From: Kibdelosporangium banguiense
Lineage (GTDB): Bacteria; Actinomycetota; Actinomycetes; Mycobacteriales; Pseudonocardiaceae
Direction of reading: 5' to 3'
DNA length: 64,000 bases
NCBI RefSeq assembly: GCF_017876405.1
Contig: NZ_JAGINW010000001.1
Location: 2,927,203-2,991,202 of the forward strand
The translations under genes and the position numbers were made by a program. Shown piece after piece: positions 55,637 to 64,000 of the stretch. Numbering within the stretch: the first letter of the stretch is position 1; the number at the start of each line of letters is the position of its first letter. Below the pieces are notes generated by a model. The model saw nothing but the letters and a program-made list of their open reading frames with translations. It searched no databases and had not been told where the DNA came from.

Positions 55637-58600
55637 TTATTCGGGTTGCAGCCAGGCGATGTGGACCAGTTGCTGGCCCGTCTTGCGGGTGATCATCGTG
55701 GCGCGGCCCGGCGGGAGCGGCCTGGACTTGTAGGAGCCGAGCAGCACGCCTTCGTCCTTGCTGGCGCTGCCGACCAGGCCTGGGCTGGAGAGTTCCTTGA
55801 GCTTGCCGATGATCGCGTCGAAGGAGGCCCGGGACGCGCCACCCGAACGCCGCGACACGATCATGTGCATACCCACGTCCTTGGCCTGCGGCAGGAACTC
55901 CTGCAACGGCTGCAACGGGTTTCCGCCCTGCGTGGCCACCAGGTCGTAGTCGTCCACGATCACGAACAACTCCGGACCCGACCACCAGGACCTGTTCTTG
56001 AGCTCTTCCTGGGTCGTGTCCGGGCCGGGCAGCCGTTTGCGCAGCGACCCGATGACGTCCTTCATCATCTCGTTGAGCTGGTTGGCCGACACCGCATAGC
56101 CGAGCAGGTGACCGGTATTGATGAAGCCCAGCATTGTGCGGCGGTAGTCGACGAGCAGGATCACCACTTCGTCTTCGGAGTAGCGATCCATGATGCCGCG
56201 CACGATCGTGCGCAGCAGGTTCGTCTTGCCCGACTCACCGTCGGCGAAGGCCAGGAAGTGCGGCTCGGCGTCGAAGTCCAGGTACACCGGCGCGAGCTCG
56301 TCCTCGTTGACCCCGATCGGGATCTTCTTGGTGCCGCGGTGCCGGTCCTGCTTGAGCAGGTCGTCGTACGACATGAGGTCGGGCAGCAGCCGGACGGGCG
56401 GGGCGACCGGCCCGCGCCAGACCTGCCGGATCTTGCCCGAGGCGTCCTGCACTCCAGCACCGACATCCTCAGCGCTGGACGAGCCGTCGATGCGGGGCAG
56501 GCCGACCAGGAAGTGCAGCTTGTCCCGCGACAGGCCCCGGCCCGGCCGTCCAGCCGGAACGTTGATGGCCACCCGGCGGTCGATGTCGGACTCCGAGGGG
56601 TCACCCAGCCGCAGCTCGAACCTGGTGCCCATCAGGTCCTTGACCGCGGGCCGGATCTCGGCCCACCGGTTGGCCGCCACGACCACGTGCACGCCGTAGG
56701 ACAGACCCTGCGCGACCAGGTTCACCACCTGGGCCTCGAGCGCCTCGAACTCCTGGCGGAAGCCCAGCCAGCCGTCCACGATCAGGAACACGTCCCCGAA
56801 CGGGTCGTCGGCGATCTCCCCGCGCCGCTTGCGGTTGCGGAACTCGATCATCGAGTCGATGCCCATGTCGCGGAACCGTTCCTCGCGCTCGGCGATCAGC
56901 GAGGTGATCTCGGCGACCATCCGGCGCGCCAGATCCGGGTCGAGACGGGAGGCCACGCCACCGACATGCGGCAGGCCACGCAGTGACGCGAGCGTTCCAC
57001 CACCGAGGTCCAGACAGTAGAACTGTGCTTCCTGCGGGGTGTGGGTCAGTGCCATGGACATCACCAGGGTCCGCAGCATCATCGACTTGCCCGACTGCGG
57101 GCCGCCGACGATCGCAGCGTGGCCCGCGGCACCGGAGAAGTCCGCCCACAGCAGGTCACGCCGCTGCTCGAACGGCTTGTCGATGATGCCCAGCGGCACC
57201 TGCAACCGGCCGTTGGCAAAGAATCCGGCCGACGACAGGCCACGGTCCTCGGTCGGCTGCAACGGCGGAAGCAACGTGTCCAGCGAGTTCGGCGTGTCCA
57301 AAGGCGGCAGCCACACCTCGTGCGCGGGCGGGCCCTGGCCGACGAGCCGGTTGACGATCACGTCGAGCTCGCTGGCCTCCTGGCCGCCCTCGGGCTTCGC
57401 CTGCTCCTGGGGTGCCTCGACCGGCCGGACCGGCTCCTTGGGGATCTCGACGTAGTCCGGCACGAACAGCCGTGGCCGCCGGTCGCCGGTGATCGGCGCG
57501 GACGGCCCGGCGGACTGCATGCCGGCGGGCCGGTACGCCCCGGACACGTAGGAAGCCTTGAACCGCACCATGGTCGAGGTGTCGAACTTCAGATACCCGG
57601 ACCCTGGAATGGAAGGCAGCTCGAACGCGTCCGGAACACCGATGGCCGCACGGGATTCCGACGCGGAGAATGTCTTGAGACCGATCCGGTACGACAGGTG
57701 CGAGTCCAGGCCGCGCAGCTTGCCTTCCTCAAGGCGCTGCGACGCCAGCAGCATGTGCATCTGCAGCGACCGGCCCAGTCGGCCGATCGCGACGAACAGG
57801 TCGATGAAGTCCGGCTTGGCCGACAACAACTCCGAGAACTCATCGACCACGATGAACAACGCGGGCAACGGGTCGAGGTCGGCGCCGTTCTCGCGCGCTT
57901 TCTCGTACTCCCAGACGTTCTTGAAGTTGCCGCCGTTCTTCAGCGCCTCCTGGCGCCGGTTCATCTCACCGGCCAGCGCGTCCTTCATCCGGTCGACCAG
58001 CGTCAGGTCGCCCTGCAGGTTGGTGATCGTCGCGGCGACGTGCGGCGCGACGTCCAGACCGAGGAACGTCGCACCACCCTTGAAGTCCACCAGGACGAAG
58101 TTGAGGTTCACCGACGAGTGCGTGGCCAGCATGCCCAGCACCAGCGTCCGCAGGAACTCCGACTTACCGGAACCGGTGGCGCCGATGCACAGGCCATGCG
58201 GGCCCATGCCCTCCATCGCGGCTTCCTTGATGTCCAGCTCGACGGGCTGGCCGAACTCCCCGACGCCGAACGGCACGCGGTAGCGGTCACGGACCGGCCG
58301 CGGCCGCCACGCCTGCTGCACGTCGAACGTCATCGGGTCGCCCGGAATGCCAAGCAGCTCAAGCAAAGTCGGGTTGGACAGCAACGGCTCCTCGTCGCTG
58401 GTGTCCGCGGCGCCGGTGCCGAGCCGGTACGGCGAAAGCTTGCGCGCCAACGCTTCTGCCTCGGCGATGCTCAACGTGTCCGGTGCGCCGAACCATTCCA
58501 CGCCGCTGGCGCTGCGCGCGCCGAGCCGCTTCGGCTCGCACACAAGCCGCAGACCGCGCCGGGCGGTCAGGTTGCCGAGCGAGTCCGACAGGTCCAGCAG

Positions 58601-59635
58601 GGTGACGCCGATCAGGCCTTCCTCGAGCAGGATCTGCTCTTCCCTGGTGACGTCGCCGTCGTCGATCACGATCACGATGTGCGGCTGGTCGGGCTGCGGC
58701 GGCGCGTTGCGGGTGAACCGCTGGCGGTCGCGCAGCTCCTCGTCCAGCCACTGCTCGATCTGGGCCAGCGAACCGGCCATCAGCCGCATCTGGCCGATGC
58801 CGTCGACCATCGTGGGGTGCTGGGCGTGCGGCAGCCACTTCGCCCACTCCCACTCGGCCTTGGCCCGGCCGGTGGTGACCACCGCGATCAGCACGTCGTC
58901 GGGCGTGTGGAACGTCACCAGCTGGGCCAGCATGGCCCGCGCCAGCGCCCGCGTGAGCTCCTTCTCACCGGTGAACCCGACCGCGGCGAAGTTCCGGATG
59001 GCCAGCGAGATCGGCAGGTCGGGCACGATCGAGTGGGCGCGCACGAACCGGCGCAGCGCCAGCGTGGCGATCGGTTCCAGCTCGTCGACCGGGCCGGTCT
59101 GCGGCGGCACCAGCCGGGTGGCCAGCCGCGTGGAGGCGCGGCCGACCCGCAGGTGGCAGAAGTCGGCGTCGGCCTGGCGGCGCTCCCACATCCGGCGAGA
59201 AGTGGCCATCGACCACAGTGCCTGCGGGTCGGGGTGGATCCACTCGCGCTCGGCGCGCTGGTCGCGTGCGGCCTCCCGGGCCCGGTCCCGCATCTGGCCG
59301 AGATACCGCAGGTAGTCCTTGCGGTCCTCGTTCATCTCGGCCTTCTTCTGCCCGCCGCCGCGGCCACCGCCGCCTGCGAACATGCCGACCATCGAGAACA
59401 TCATCATGACCGGGAACAGCAGGCTCATCGGGTTTCTGGCCGACGGCCCACCGAGGGTGAACATCATCACGACCATGCCGAGCATGGCCACGATCATGAC
59501 CACGGGCATCATCTTCATCAGGATGCTGCCCGGGATGATCCTGGGCACCTCAGGTGGTGGCTCGAGGTGCACCTCCCCGCCCGGCGGACGCGGTGCGGAC
59601 AGGCGTGGCGAACGCTTGAATTGCAGCGTGCTCAC
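55637..59635 (-). CDS. eccC: type VII secretion ATPase EccC (fused EccCa-EccCb)
   Basis: A 1332-aa FtsK/SpoIIIE-type motor: two N-terminal transmembrane helices (about 36-90), DUF and three ATPase modules. Walker A motifs are GATGSGKS (485-492), GGPQSGKS (844-851) and DGESGKT (1132-1138). The first has an intact Walker B (LFIVVDEFSEL); the second (FLIVDGW) and third (FVIVDDY) lack the catalytic Glu, as is usual in EccC. The GTG at 59635 follows AAGAGGGG. It is the substrate-selecting engine of this T7SS. Confidence 0.95.
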   Translation of the reverse strand: MSTLQFKRSPRLSAPRPPGGEVHLEPPPEVPRIIPGSILMKMMPVVMIVAMLGMVVMMFTLGGPSARNPMSLLFPVMMMFSMVGMFAGGGGRGGGQKKAEMNEDRKDYLRYLGQMRDRAREAARDQRAEREWIHPDPQALWSMATSRRMWERRQADADFCHLRVGRASTRLATRLVPPQTGPVDELEPIATLALRRFVRAHSIVPDLPISLAIRNFAAVGFTGEKELTRALARAMLAQLVTFHTPDDVLIAVVTTGRAKAEWEWAKWLPHAQHPTMVDGIGQMRLMAGSLAQIEQWLDEELRDRQRFTRNAPPQPDQPHIVIVIDDGDVTREEQILLEEGLIGVTLLDLSDSLGNLTARRGLRLVCEPKRLGARSASGVEWFGAPDTLSIAEAEALARKLSPYRLGTGAADTSDEEPLLSNPTLLELLGIPGDPMTFDVQQAWRPRPVRDRYRVPFGVGEFGQPVELDIKEAAMEGMGPHGLCIGATGSGKSEFLRTLVLGMLATHSSVNLNFVLVDFKGGATFLGLDVAPHVAATITNLQGDLTLVDRMKDALAGEMNRRQEALKNGGNFKNVWEYEKARENGADLDPLPALFIVVDEFSELLSAKPDFIDLFVAIGRLGRSLQMHMLLASQRLEEGKLRGLDSHLSYRIGLKTFSASESRAAIGVPDAFELPSIPGSGYLKFDTSTMVRFKASYVSGAYRPAGMQSAGPSAPITGDRRPRLFVPDYVEIPKEPVRPVEAPQEQAKPEGGQEASELDVIVNRLVGQGPPAHEVWLPPLDTPNSLDTLLPPLQPTEDRGLSSAGFFANGRLQVPLGIIDKPFEQRRDLLWADFSGAAGHAAIVGGPQSGKSMMLRTLVMSMALTHTPQEAQFYCLDLGGGTLASLRGLPHVGGVASRLDPDLARRMVAEITSLIAEREERFRDMGIDSMIEFRNRKRRGEIADDPFGDVFLIVDGWLGFRQEFEALEAQVVNLVAQGLSYGVHVVVAANRWAEIRPAVKDLMGTRFELRLGDPSESDIDRRVAINVPAGRPGRGLSRDKLHFLVGLPRIDGSSSAEDVGAGVQDASGKIRQVWRGPVAPPVRLLPDLMSYDDLLKQDRHRGTKKIPIGVNEDELAPVYLDFDAEPHFLAFADGESGKTNLLRTIVRGIMDRYSEDEVVILLVDYRRTMLGFINTGHLLGYAVSANQLNEMMKDVIGSLRKRLPGPDTTQEELKNRSWWSGPELFVIVDDYDLVATQGGNPLQPLQEFLPQAKDVGMHMIVSRRSGGASRASFDAIIGKLKELSSPGLVGSASKDEGVLLGSYKSRPLPPGRATMITRKTGQQLVHIAWLQPE

Positions 59636-59772
59636 GGTGCGGGGCCCCTCTTCGACAGCTCGGCAATTACTACAAGTCGTGCTTTGTCCGGAACCGCCAG
59701 CGCGGTGGATACCGGTGCGGCCATACTAGGGGCGCCCACCGACAGGGACGCGCCATTCGGTGAAGAAGTACC

Positions 59773-59799
59773 TGACCATGTGGGCAGCCGAAATAGGGT
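59773..59799 (+). promoter_or_regulatory. candidate eccD promoter in the divergent eccC-eccD gap
   Basis: CTGACC (59772-59777) and TAGGGT (59794-59799) spaced 16 bp, 36 bp before the eccD GTG. A TAGTAT on the minus strand near 59723-59728 could serve eccC. Both are weak matches. Confidence 0.3.
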
Positions 59800-59834
59800 G
59801 AGCGCGTTCGGACAAGGCTCGAAGGGGGCAGGCA

Positions 59835-61232
59835 GTGGCTACCGGTACCACGGTGTTCAGCAGGGTGACGGTGGTCGCGCCGAGAACGCGCATCGACGTC
59901 GCGCTCCCGGCTGACGTGTCAGTGGCGGACCTGTTGCCCAAGCTGCTCGAGATGGCCAACGAGGTGACGCCGGACGGCGGCGCCCGGCATGGTGGCTGGT
60001 GCCTGGCCAAACTCGGCGACAGCCCGCTCGACCCGAGCCGCACGCTCGGCTCGCTGGGCATCGTCGACGGCGACATGCTGCAGCTGCGCAAGCGCAACGA
60101 GAATCCGCCGCCACCGCTGTACGACGACGTGGTGGACGCGATCGCCGAGTCCGCGCCGGACAGCTTCCGGCCGTGGACCAAGCAGACCGCGAACCGCATC
60201 GGCTTCATCGCCGGCGCGCTGGCGCTGTTCATCGCCGCCGTCGCGGTGTTCATGGGCGGCCCGGTCAACGGCGGCAGCCAGCTCGCGGCCGCCATCGTGG
60301 CGGGCGCGACCTCGATCATCGCGATCGCGGCGGGCGCCGTGGTCGCCCGGGCCTACCAGGCCACCACGGCCGGCGTGCTGATCGCCGCGGCCGGCGGCCT
60401 GCCGATGGCCTTCGTGAGCGGCGTCTACATCGTCCCCGACGGCCTCGGCGCGGCGAACTTCCTGCTCGGCTCGGCCTTGATGGGGATCATGGCCTCGGCC
60501 TCGATCCTGCTGATCGGCGCGGGCGTGACGACCTTTGTCGCGGCCGGCACGGCCGCGGTGTTCGGCATCCTCGCCTTCACGGTCGGCACGTTGATCGACC
60601 ACCCGGCGGCCGGGATCGCGGCCGGTACGGCGGCCGCGGCGCTCGCCGGGATCTCGATGCTGCCCAGGCTGACCATCCAGCTGGCCAAGCTGCCGTTGCC
60701 GAACGTGCCGGGCAGCGCGGAGGACCTCAAAGAGGACTCGGCGATGCCGGACTACCGGTCGATCGAGCGCCGGGCCGGCCTGGCCCACGAGTACATGACC
60801 GGCATGATCATCGGCAGCGGGGCCGTCGCGGCGATCTCCGCGATGCTCACCGCCGCCGCCCCCGGGGTGTGGGGAATCATCACCGCGATCGTGGTCACGC
60901 TGGTGCTGCTGCTGCGCGGCCGGACGTACGCCAACGGCAGCCAGGCCATCGCGCTGCTGGCCACGGGCATGTTGTCGGCCGCGGGTGTACTGATCGGCTG
61001 GCTGATCGAGGCCAGCGCGTTCGAGCGGCTGCTGTGGGTGTTCGGCGCGCTGGTGGTGATCGGCGCGGCGGCACTGGTGCTCGGTGTGATCTTCCCCGAG
61101 CAGCGGTTCTCGCCGCCGTTGCGGCGGGCCGTGGAGGTGTTCGAGGCGATCTGTATCGCCTCGGTGCTCCCGCTGGCGCTCGCCGTCATGAACCTGTACA
61201 CCACGCTGCGGCATCTCAACTTCAAGATCTGA
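59835..61232 (+). CDS. eccD: type VII secretion protein EccD
   Basis: A 465-aa protein with an N-terminal ubiquitin-like domain (about residues 8-90; RIDVALPADVSVADLLPKLL) and about eleven transmembrane helices to the C-terminus, forming the T7SS channel part. The GTG follows GAAGGGGGC. It ends at the ATG of mycP (TGATG). Confidence 0.93.
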   Translation: MATGTTVFSRVTVVAPRTRIDVALPADVSVADLLPKLLEMANEVTPDGGARHGGWCLAKLGDSPLDPSRTLGSLGIVDGDMLQLRKRNENPPPPLYDDVVDAIAESAPDSFRPWTKQTANRIGFIAGALALFIAAVAVFMGGPVNGGSQLAAAIVAGATSIIAIAAGAVVARAYQATTAGVLIAAAGGLPMAFVSGVYIVPDGLGAANFLLGSALMGIMASASILLIGAGVTTFVAAGTAAVFGILAFTVGTLIDHPAAGIAAGTAAAALAGISMLPRLTIQLAKLPLPNVPGSAEDLKEDSAMPDYRSIERRAGLAHEYMTGMIIGSGAVAAISAMLTAAAPGVWGIITAIVVTLVLLLRGRTYANGSQAIALLATGMLSAAGVLIGWLIEASAFERLLWVFGALVVIGAAALVLGVIFPEQRFSPPLRRAVEVFEAICIASVLPLALAVMNLYTTLRHLNFKI

Positions 61233-62668
61233 TGCGCACGACTCGAAAGCTGACCAGGCTGGCCGCGATGACCGCGGCGGCGAGCCTGCTGATCGCACAG
61301 CCGGCCCCGGCGCAGCCCACCCAGCAGCAACCCGGGTCCGGGGCGGTCCCGCCCCCGGTCGACATGAGCCTGCCGCTGGTGACCGACACCGAGAAGCCGC
61401 CGACGGACGTCAAGTACGAACCCAAGACGGACTGTGTCGCCTCGCTCAGCGACGGCAAGGTGGTCCTGCCGAACAAGCCATGGGGCCAGCAGCGCCTGCA
61501 GATCGAGGAGGCGCAGAAGTTCGCCACCGGCAAGGGCCAGCTGGTCGCGGTGATCGACACCGGGGTCCGGCCGCACCCGTTCTTCCAGGGCCGGGTGGTC
61601 AAGGGCGCGGACTACGTCGCGGAGAAGAACGACGCGCTGGAGGACTGCGACGGGCACGGCACCGAGGTCGCCGGCATCATCGCGGCCCGCAGCCCGAACC
61701 TCGACCAGGTCGGGTTCACCGGGGTGGCGCCGGACGCCAGGATCCTGGCGATCCGCCAGTCCAGCGACGTCTACAAGGGCAAGCGGGCCCCGACTCCCGA
61801 CAACCCCAACCCGGGCGAGACCGCGGCGGGCGACCTGAACAGCCTGGCCCAGGCCGTGCGGCACGCGGCGGACAACCCCCAGGTCACCGTGATCAACATG
61901 TCGGTGGACAACTGCCGCCTGTCGACGTACACGATCTCCCGCCCCGAGCAGGACCTGCAGCGTGCCCTGCACTACGCGGTGCAGGAGAAGAACAAGGTGG
62001 TCGTCGCCTCGGCCGGCAACCAGAGCGACATCTGCACGAAGCCGCGCAACGGCGCGGACTCCAACAAGCCCGAGTTCATCATCACGCCACCGTGGTTCGC
62101 CGAGGACGTGCTGTCGGTCGCCGCGGTCAACCAGAAGGGCAACCTGGCCGCCTTCAGCATGCAGGGCCCGTGGGTGAGCGTCGCCGGTCCGGGCACCGAC
62201 ATCATCTCGCTCGACCCGTCGGGCAACGGACTGGCCAACCTGACAGTGCAGAAGAACGGCAGCAAGGTTCCGATCCAGGGCACCAGCTTCGCGGCGCCGT
62301 ACGTGGCCGGGCTCGCCGCGCTGGTGCGTGAGCGTTACCCGGAGCTCAACGCCCGCCAGGTGATGAACCGGATCAAGATGACCGCCCAGCACCCGGCGGC
62401 CCCCGGCGGCCGGGACAACCTGGTCGGCCACGGCATGGTCAACCCACTCGCGGCGCTGACCGCGATGATCCCGGGCGAGTTCGGCATTCCCGCCGACAAG
62501 GCCGAGGCCATGCCTGCCGGTATGCCACCGGTGCGGGCCAAGGACTGGACCGCGATGACCGTCGCCCTGATCGGTACGGGTGGAGGGGTCCTGCTCCTGC
62601 TGATGACGCTGTTCATCATGCGTGCCATCCGCCGCAACAACCCCCGCGAAGAAGCCGAGCAGTCCTGA
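61232..62668 (+). CDS. mycP: mycosin, T7SS-associated subtilisin-like protease
   Basis: A 478-aa membrane-anchored protease: signal peptide (MTAAASLLIAQPAPAQ), S8 domain with catalytic Asp109 (VAVIDTG), His142 (GHGTEVAG) and Ser352 (GTSFAAP), four Cys for two disulfides (C68, C139, C228, C268), and a C-terminal transmembrane helix (about 442-465). Mycosins stabilise the ESX complex and process substrates. It starts at the TGATG overlap with eccD. Confidence 0.95.
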   Translation: MRTTRKLTRLAAMTAAASLLIAQPAPAQPTQQQPGSGAVPPPVDMSLPLVTDTEKPPTDVKYEPKTDCVASLSDGKVVLPNKPWGQQRLQIEEAQKFATGKGQLVAVIDTGVRPHPFFQGRVVKGADYVAEKNDALEDCDGHGTEVAGIIAARSPNLDQVGFTGVAPDARILAIRQSSDVYKGKRAPTPDNPNPGETAAGDLNSLAQAVRHAADNPQVTVINMSVDNCRLSTYTISRPEQDLQRALHYAVQEKNKVVVASAGNQSDICTKPRNGADSNKPEFIITPPWFAEDVLSVAAVNQKGNLAAFSMQGPWVSVAGPGTDIISLDPSGNGLANLTVQKNGSKVPIQGTSFAAPYVAGLAALVRERYPELNARQVMNRIKMTAQHPAAPGGRDNLVGHGMVNPLAALTAMIPGEFGIPADKAEAMPAGMPPVRAKDWTAMTVALIGTGGGVLLLLMTLFIMRAIRRNNPREEAEQS

Positions 62669-62685
62669 GTTCTGACCGCACGACA

Positions 62686-62713
62686 AAGGCCCCGGGATCT
62701 CTCCCGGGGCCTT
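62686..62713. terminator. bidirectional terminator after mycP
   Basis: A 12-bp perfect stem AAGGCCCCGGGA/TCCCGGGGCCTT with a 4-nt loop, between the convergent mycP and WXG100 genes. Confidence 0.75.
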
Positions 62714-62729
62714 GGGTCGTTCGTACGGA

Positions 62730-63026
62730 TCAGCCCCAGAGCTTGCCGACGTTGCCCTCAGTCATCCGGTAGTCGTCAGCGGCCTGCTTGGTGGCGGCAC
62801 CGATGGAAGCCAGGACCTGGTTGAGCTCCTCCTGAGCCCGCTCCCAGCTCTCCTGCACCGCGCGCCACGCGTCACGCGAAGCACCGACGTAGGCCTCGGC
62901 GAGCGGAGCGAGCTGGCTGCGCAGCGCGTCGAGCTCGGAGTCCATCTTCTTCGCGGTGGCGTCGATGTTTCCGCCGGCCTCTTCGATGGCGCCGAATGTG
63001 ACCTTGATGTTCTGGCCGTCAGGCAT
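62730..63026 (-). CDS. WXG100-family protein without WXG motif
   Basis: A 98-aa two-helix protein with a hairpin loop that carries AWRAVQ instead of the WxG turn, and a YxxxE motif near the end (Y86, E90; YRMTE). It is the likely partner (CFP-10/ESAT-6-like) of the next gene upstream on the same strand. The Shine-Dalgarno is GGGAGGAATCC. Confidence 0.85.
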   Translation of the reverse strand: MPDGQNIKVTFGAIEEAGGNIDATAKKMDSELDALRSQLAPLAEAYVGASRDAWRAVQESWERAQEELNQVLASIGAATKQAADDYRMTEGNVGKLWG

Positions 63027-63077
63027 TTGGATTCCTCCCAGGAAAGTTTTTCGAGATAATGGCGGTGCTGCGGATTA

Positions 63078-63395
63078 TCAGAACGAGAAGTTGCCCTCGG
63101 CCTTGGTGAAGGTCGACTGGCTCTCCTCTTCCCGGTGGCCGTACTCCTTGGCCGAGGTGGCCAGGCTCTCGCTGATGGTCTGCAGGTCCTGCAGAACCTT
63201 GTTGGAGGCCTCGTTGAAGCGGCCGATCAGCGAGTGGAACGCGGTCGCCGCGGCACCGGCCCACGCACCCTCGAGCGAGCCCAGCTGGTTGCGCAGGGTG
63301 TTGATGTAGCCCTGGGTGTCGTTGCGGACCCGGTCGGTGTCCACCGACGCCTTGTGCAGCATCTCCGGCGTAATCTCAAAAGTGCCGTTAGGCAT
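63078..63395 (-). CDS. WXG100-family secreted protein
   Basis: A 105-aa helix-turn-helix protein with the WxG turn at Trp45-Gly47 (GAWAGAAATAF) and a YxxxE motif (Y85, E89; YGHRE). Forms a heterodimer with the neighbouring WXG100-like protein by family analogy, and is exported by the T7SS. Confidence 0.9.
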   Translation of the reverse strand: MPNGTFEITPEMLHKASVDTDRVRNDTQGYINTLRNQLGSLEGAWAGAAATAFHSLIGRFNEASNKVLQDLQTISESLATSAKEYGHREEESQSTFTKAEGNFSF

Positions 63396-63608
63396 TGGGA
63401 GTTGCCCCCTTCAGTGAAGTTCAGGCTGTCCGTTCTTCGTTCGTACAGCTCTTACGACGCAGACCTTGCCAGCTCCGGTTCCGTGTTGTCCCGAGAAGTT
63501 TCGAGGTCGTTGCTCTAGTAAACGCCAAGACCCGCAACCGCGCCTGATCGTCTGCGAATGCGAATGCGTGAATACCCGGTACGACCAGCGGTTTTCCAAA
63601 GGCGAAGG
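63396..63608 (-). promoter_or_regulatory. leader region of the WXG100 genes
   Basis: A 213-bp gene-free stretch upstream of the WXG100 pair, AT-richer than its neighbours. It should hold their promoter, but I see no convincing -35/-10 pair. GAAGGGGGC is the likely ribosome-binding site. Confidence 0.35.
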
Positions 63609-63893
63609 TCAGAATCGGTGCATGATTTGCTCTTGTGAAAAGTCCTCGTCTTCATCACTCGATTGTGGAACCGGAGGAGTTTCCACGGGCTCGTCGCCGA
63701 CCGGCAGGCCCTGCCCGGTGCGGAACCGGACGGCCTCGGCGCGCAGCGCGGGGTCGGTTGCCTCACCACTGGCCGGCGCCGACTCGCGGAACCTGCCCGA
63801 CTGCTCGCGGGCCTCGGCCGCGGCCCGGCGCGCCCGGCTGACGGCCGCGTCGACCTCGCTGTTGAAGGACGCCACCGCGTCGGAGAAGCTCAT
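63609..63893 (-). CDS. hypothetical small protein in the T7SS locus
   Basis: A 94-aa protein with an Ala/Arg/Glu-rich helix (about residues 3-40; SFNSEVDAAVSRARRAAAEA) and a Pro/Glu/Asp-rich acidic tail. ATG at 63893 chosen; two GTG codons at 63902 and 63905 are alternatives. Family unknown; placement suggests a T7SS accessory or chaperone, which is inference. Confidence 0.6.
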   Translation of the reverse strand: MSFSDAVASFNSEVDAAVSRARRAAAEAREQSGRFRESAPASGEATDPALRAEAVRFRTGQGLPVGDEPVETPPVPQSSDEDEDFSQEQIMHRF

Positions 63894-63908
63894 CCGTCCC
63901 ACCACCTC

Positions 63909-64000
63909 TCATTTCACGGTCATCGTGCGGACCACCTGGTCGCAGGCGGGCATCACCCGGTCCTTGCCTGCGGCGGTGTACTCGCATCCGATGCTGACTT
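63909..64000 (-). CDS. T7SS-associated protein C-terminus (Rv3446c-like, partial)
   Basis: The last 30 codons of a gene running off the window. The end GCEYTAAGKDRVMPACDQVV is of the type found at the C-terminus of actinobacterial type VII secretion-associated proteins (Rv3446c family), with a conserved Cys pair. The assignment rests on this short stretch and locus order. Confidence 0.5.
   Translation of the reverse strand, partial: VSIGCEYTAAGKDRVMPACDQVVRTMTVK

Noticed and set aside
57041..59914. Plus-strand frame of 957 codons opposite eccC
   Set aside because: Shadow of eccC on the other strand; no domain or start signal.

Overview
This 64 kb window is high-GC actinobacterial chromosome, almost entirely coding, with GTG, TTG and ATG starts and many 4-base start/stop overlaps. 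The gene content (an Mce lipid-import operon beside rpoB, a TTG-started rpoB, GTG-started fusA, tuf and rpoA, an actinobacterial type VII secretion locus, RpoC numbering identical to mycobacteria) points to order Mycobacteriales/Pseudonocardiales. I favour a Pseudonocardiaceae-like organism, but sequence inspection alone cannot fix the genus. I see no rRNA, tRNA, CRISPR array, prophage or insertion sequence.

Region 1 (1-6404) is the 3' part of an mce operon: the end of mceB, then mceC, mceD, mceE (lipoprotein), mceF and two Mce-associated membrane proteins, all overlapping or nearly so. Region 2 (6401-10087) holds a helicase-associated (XPB/Ssl2-like) protein, an unrecognised 194-aa protein and a protein with a degenerate P-loop. 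Region 3 (10088-17894) is rpoB-rpoC with its promoters and a very strong terminator. Region 4 (17932-21491) has an orphan Phd-type antitoxin, an ABC exporter pair (minus strand) and a divergent DesK/DesR-like two-component system; the divergent gap carries a repeated palindromic half-site.

Region 5 (21619-46664) is the core translation cluster: the str operon (rpsL-rpsG-fusA-tuf), the S10 and spc operons (rpsJ to rplO), then a terminator and an accessory insert (two tandem four-helix membrane paralogues and idi) before secY-adk-map. After a REPIN-like repeat and a DUF1707 protein comes infA-rpmJ-rpsM-rpsK-rpsD-rpoA-rplQ-truA. A candidate 62-codon gene fills the unusually long rpsM-rpsK gap, and truA has no ATG/GTG/TTG start.

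Region 6 (46871-64000) has two secreted proteinase-K-like S8 proteases that share a structured 5' leader, then a type VII secretion locus of ESX-4 position: an uncharacterised protein, eccE, eccB, an EspC-like and a WXG/Gly-Ala-rich substrate pair, eccC, eccD, mycP, two WXG100-type proteins, a small unknown protein and the end of a gene resembling the Rv3446c family. In Mycobacterium tuberculosis ESX-4 also lies just beyond rpoA-rplQ-truA, so this looks like the same ancestral locus with rearranged orientation, with eccE and extra substrates.

Positions and motifs were read directly. Family names rest on motif recognition, not on database searches. The points I consider most worth a second look are the CTG-started truA with a hairpin in its 5' end, the conserved leader hairpin of the twin proteases, the unknown protein fused by overlap to eccE, the orphan antitoxin after rpoC, and the membrane-protein/idi insert before secY.
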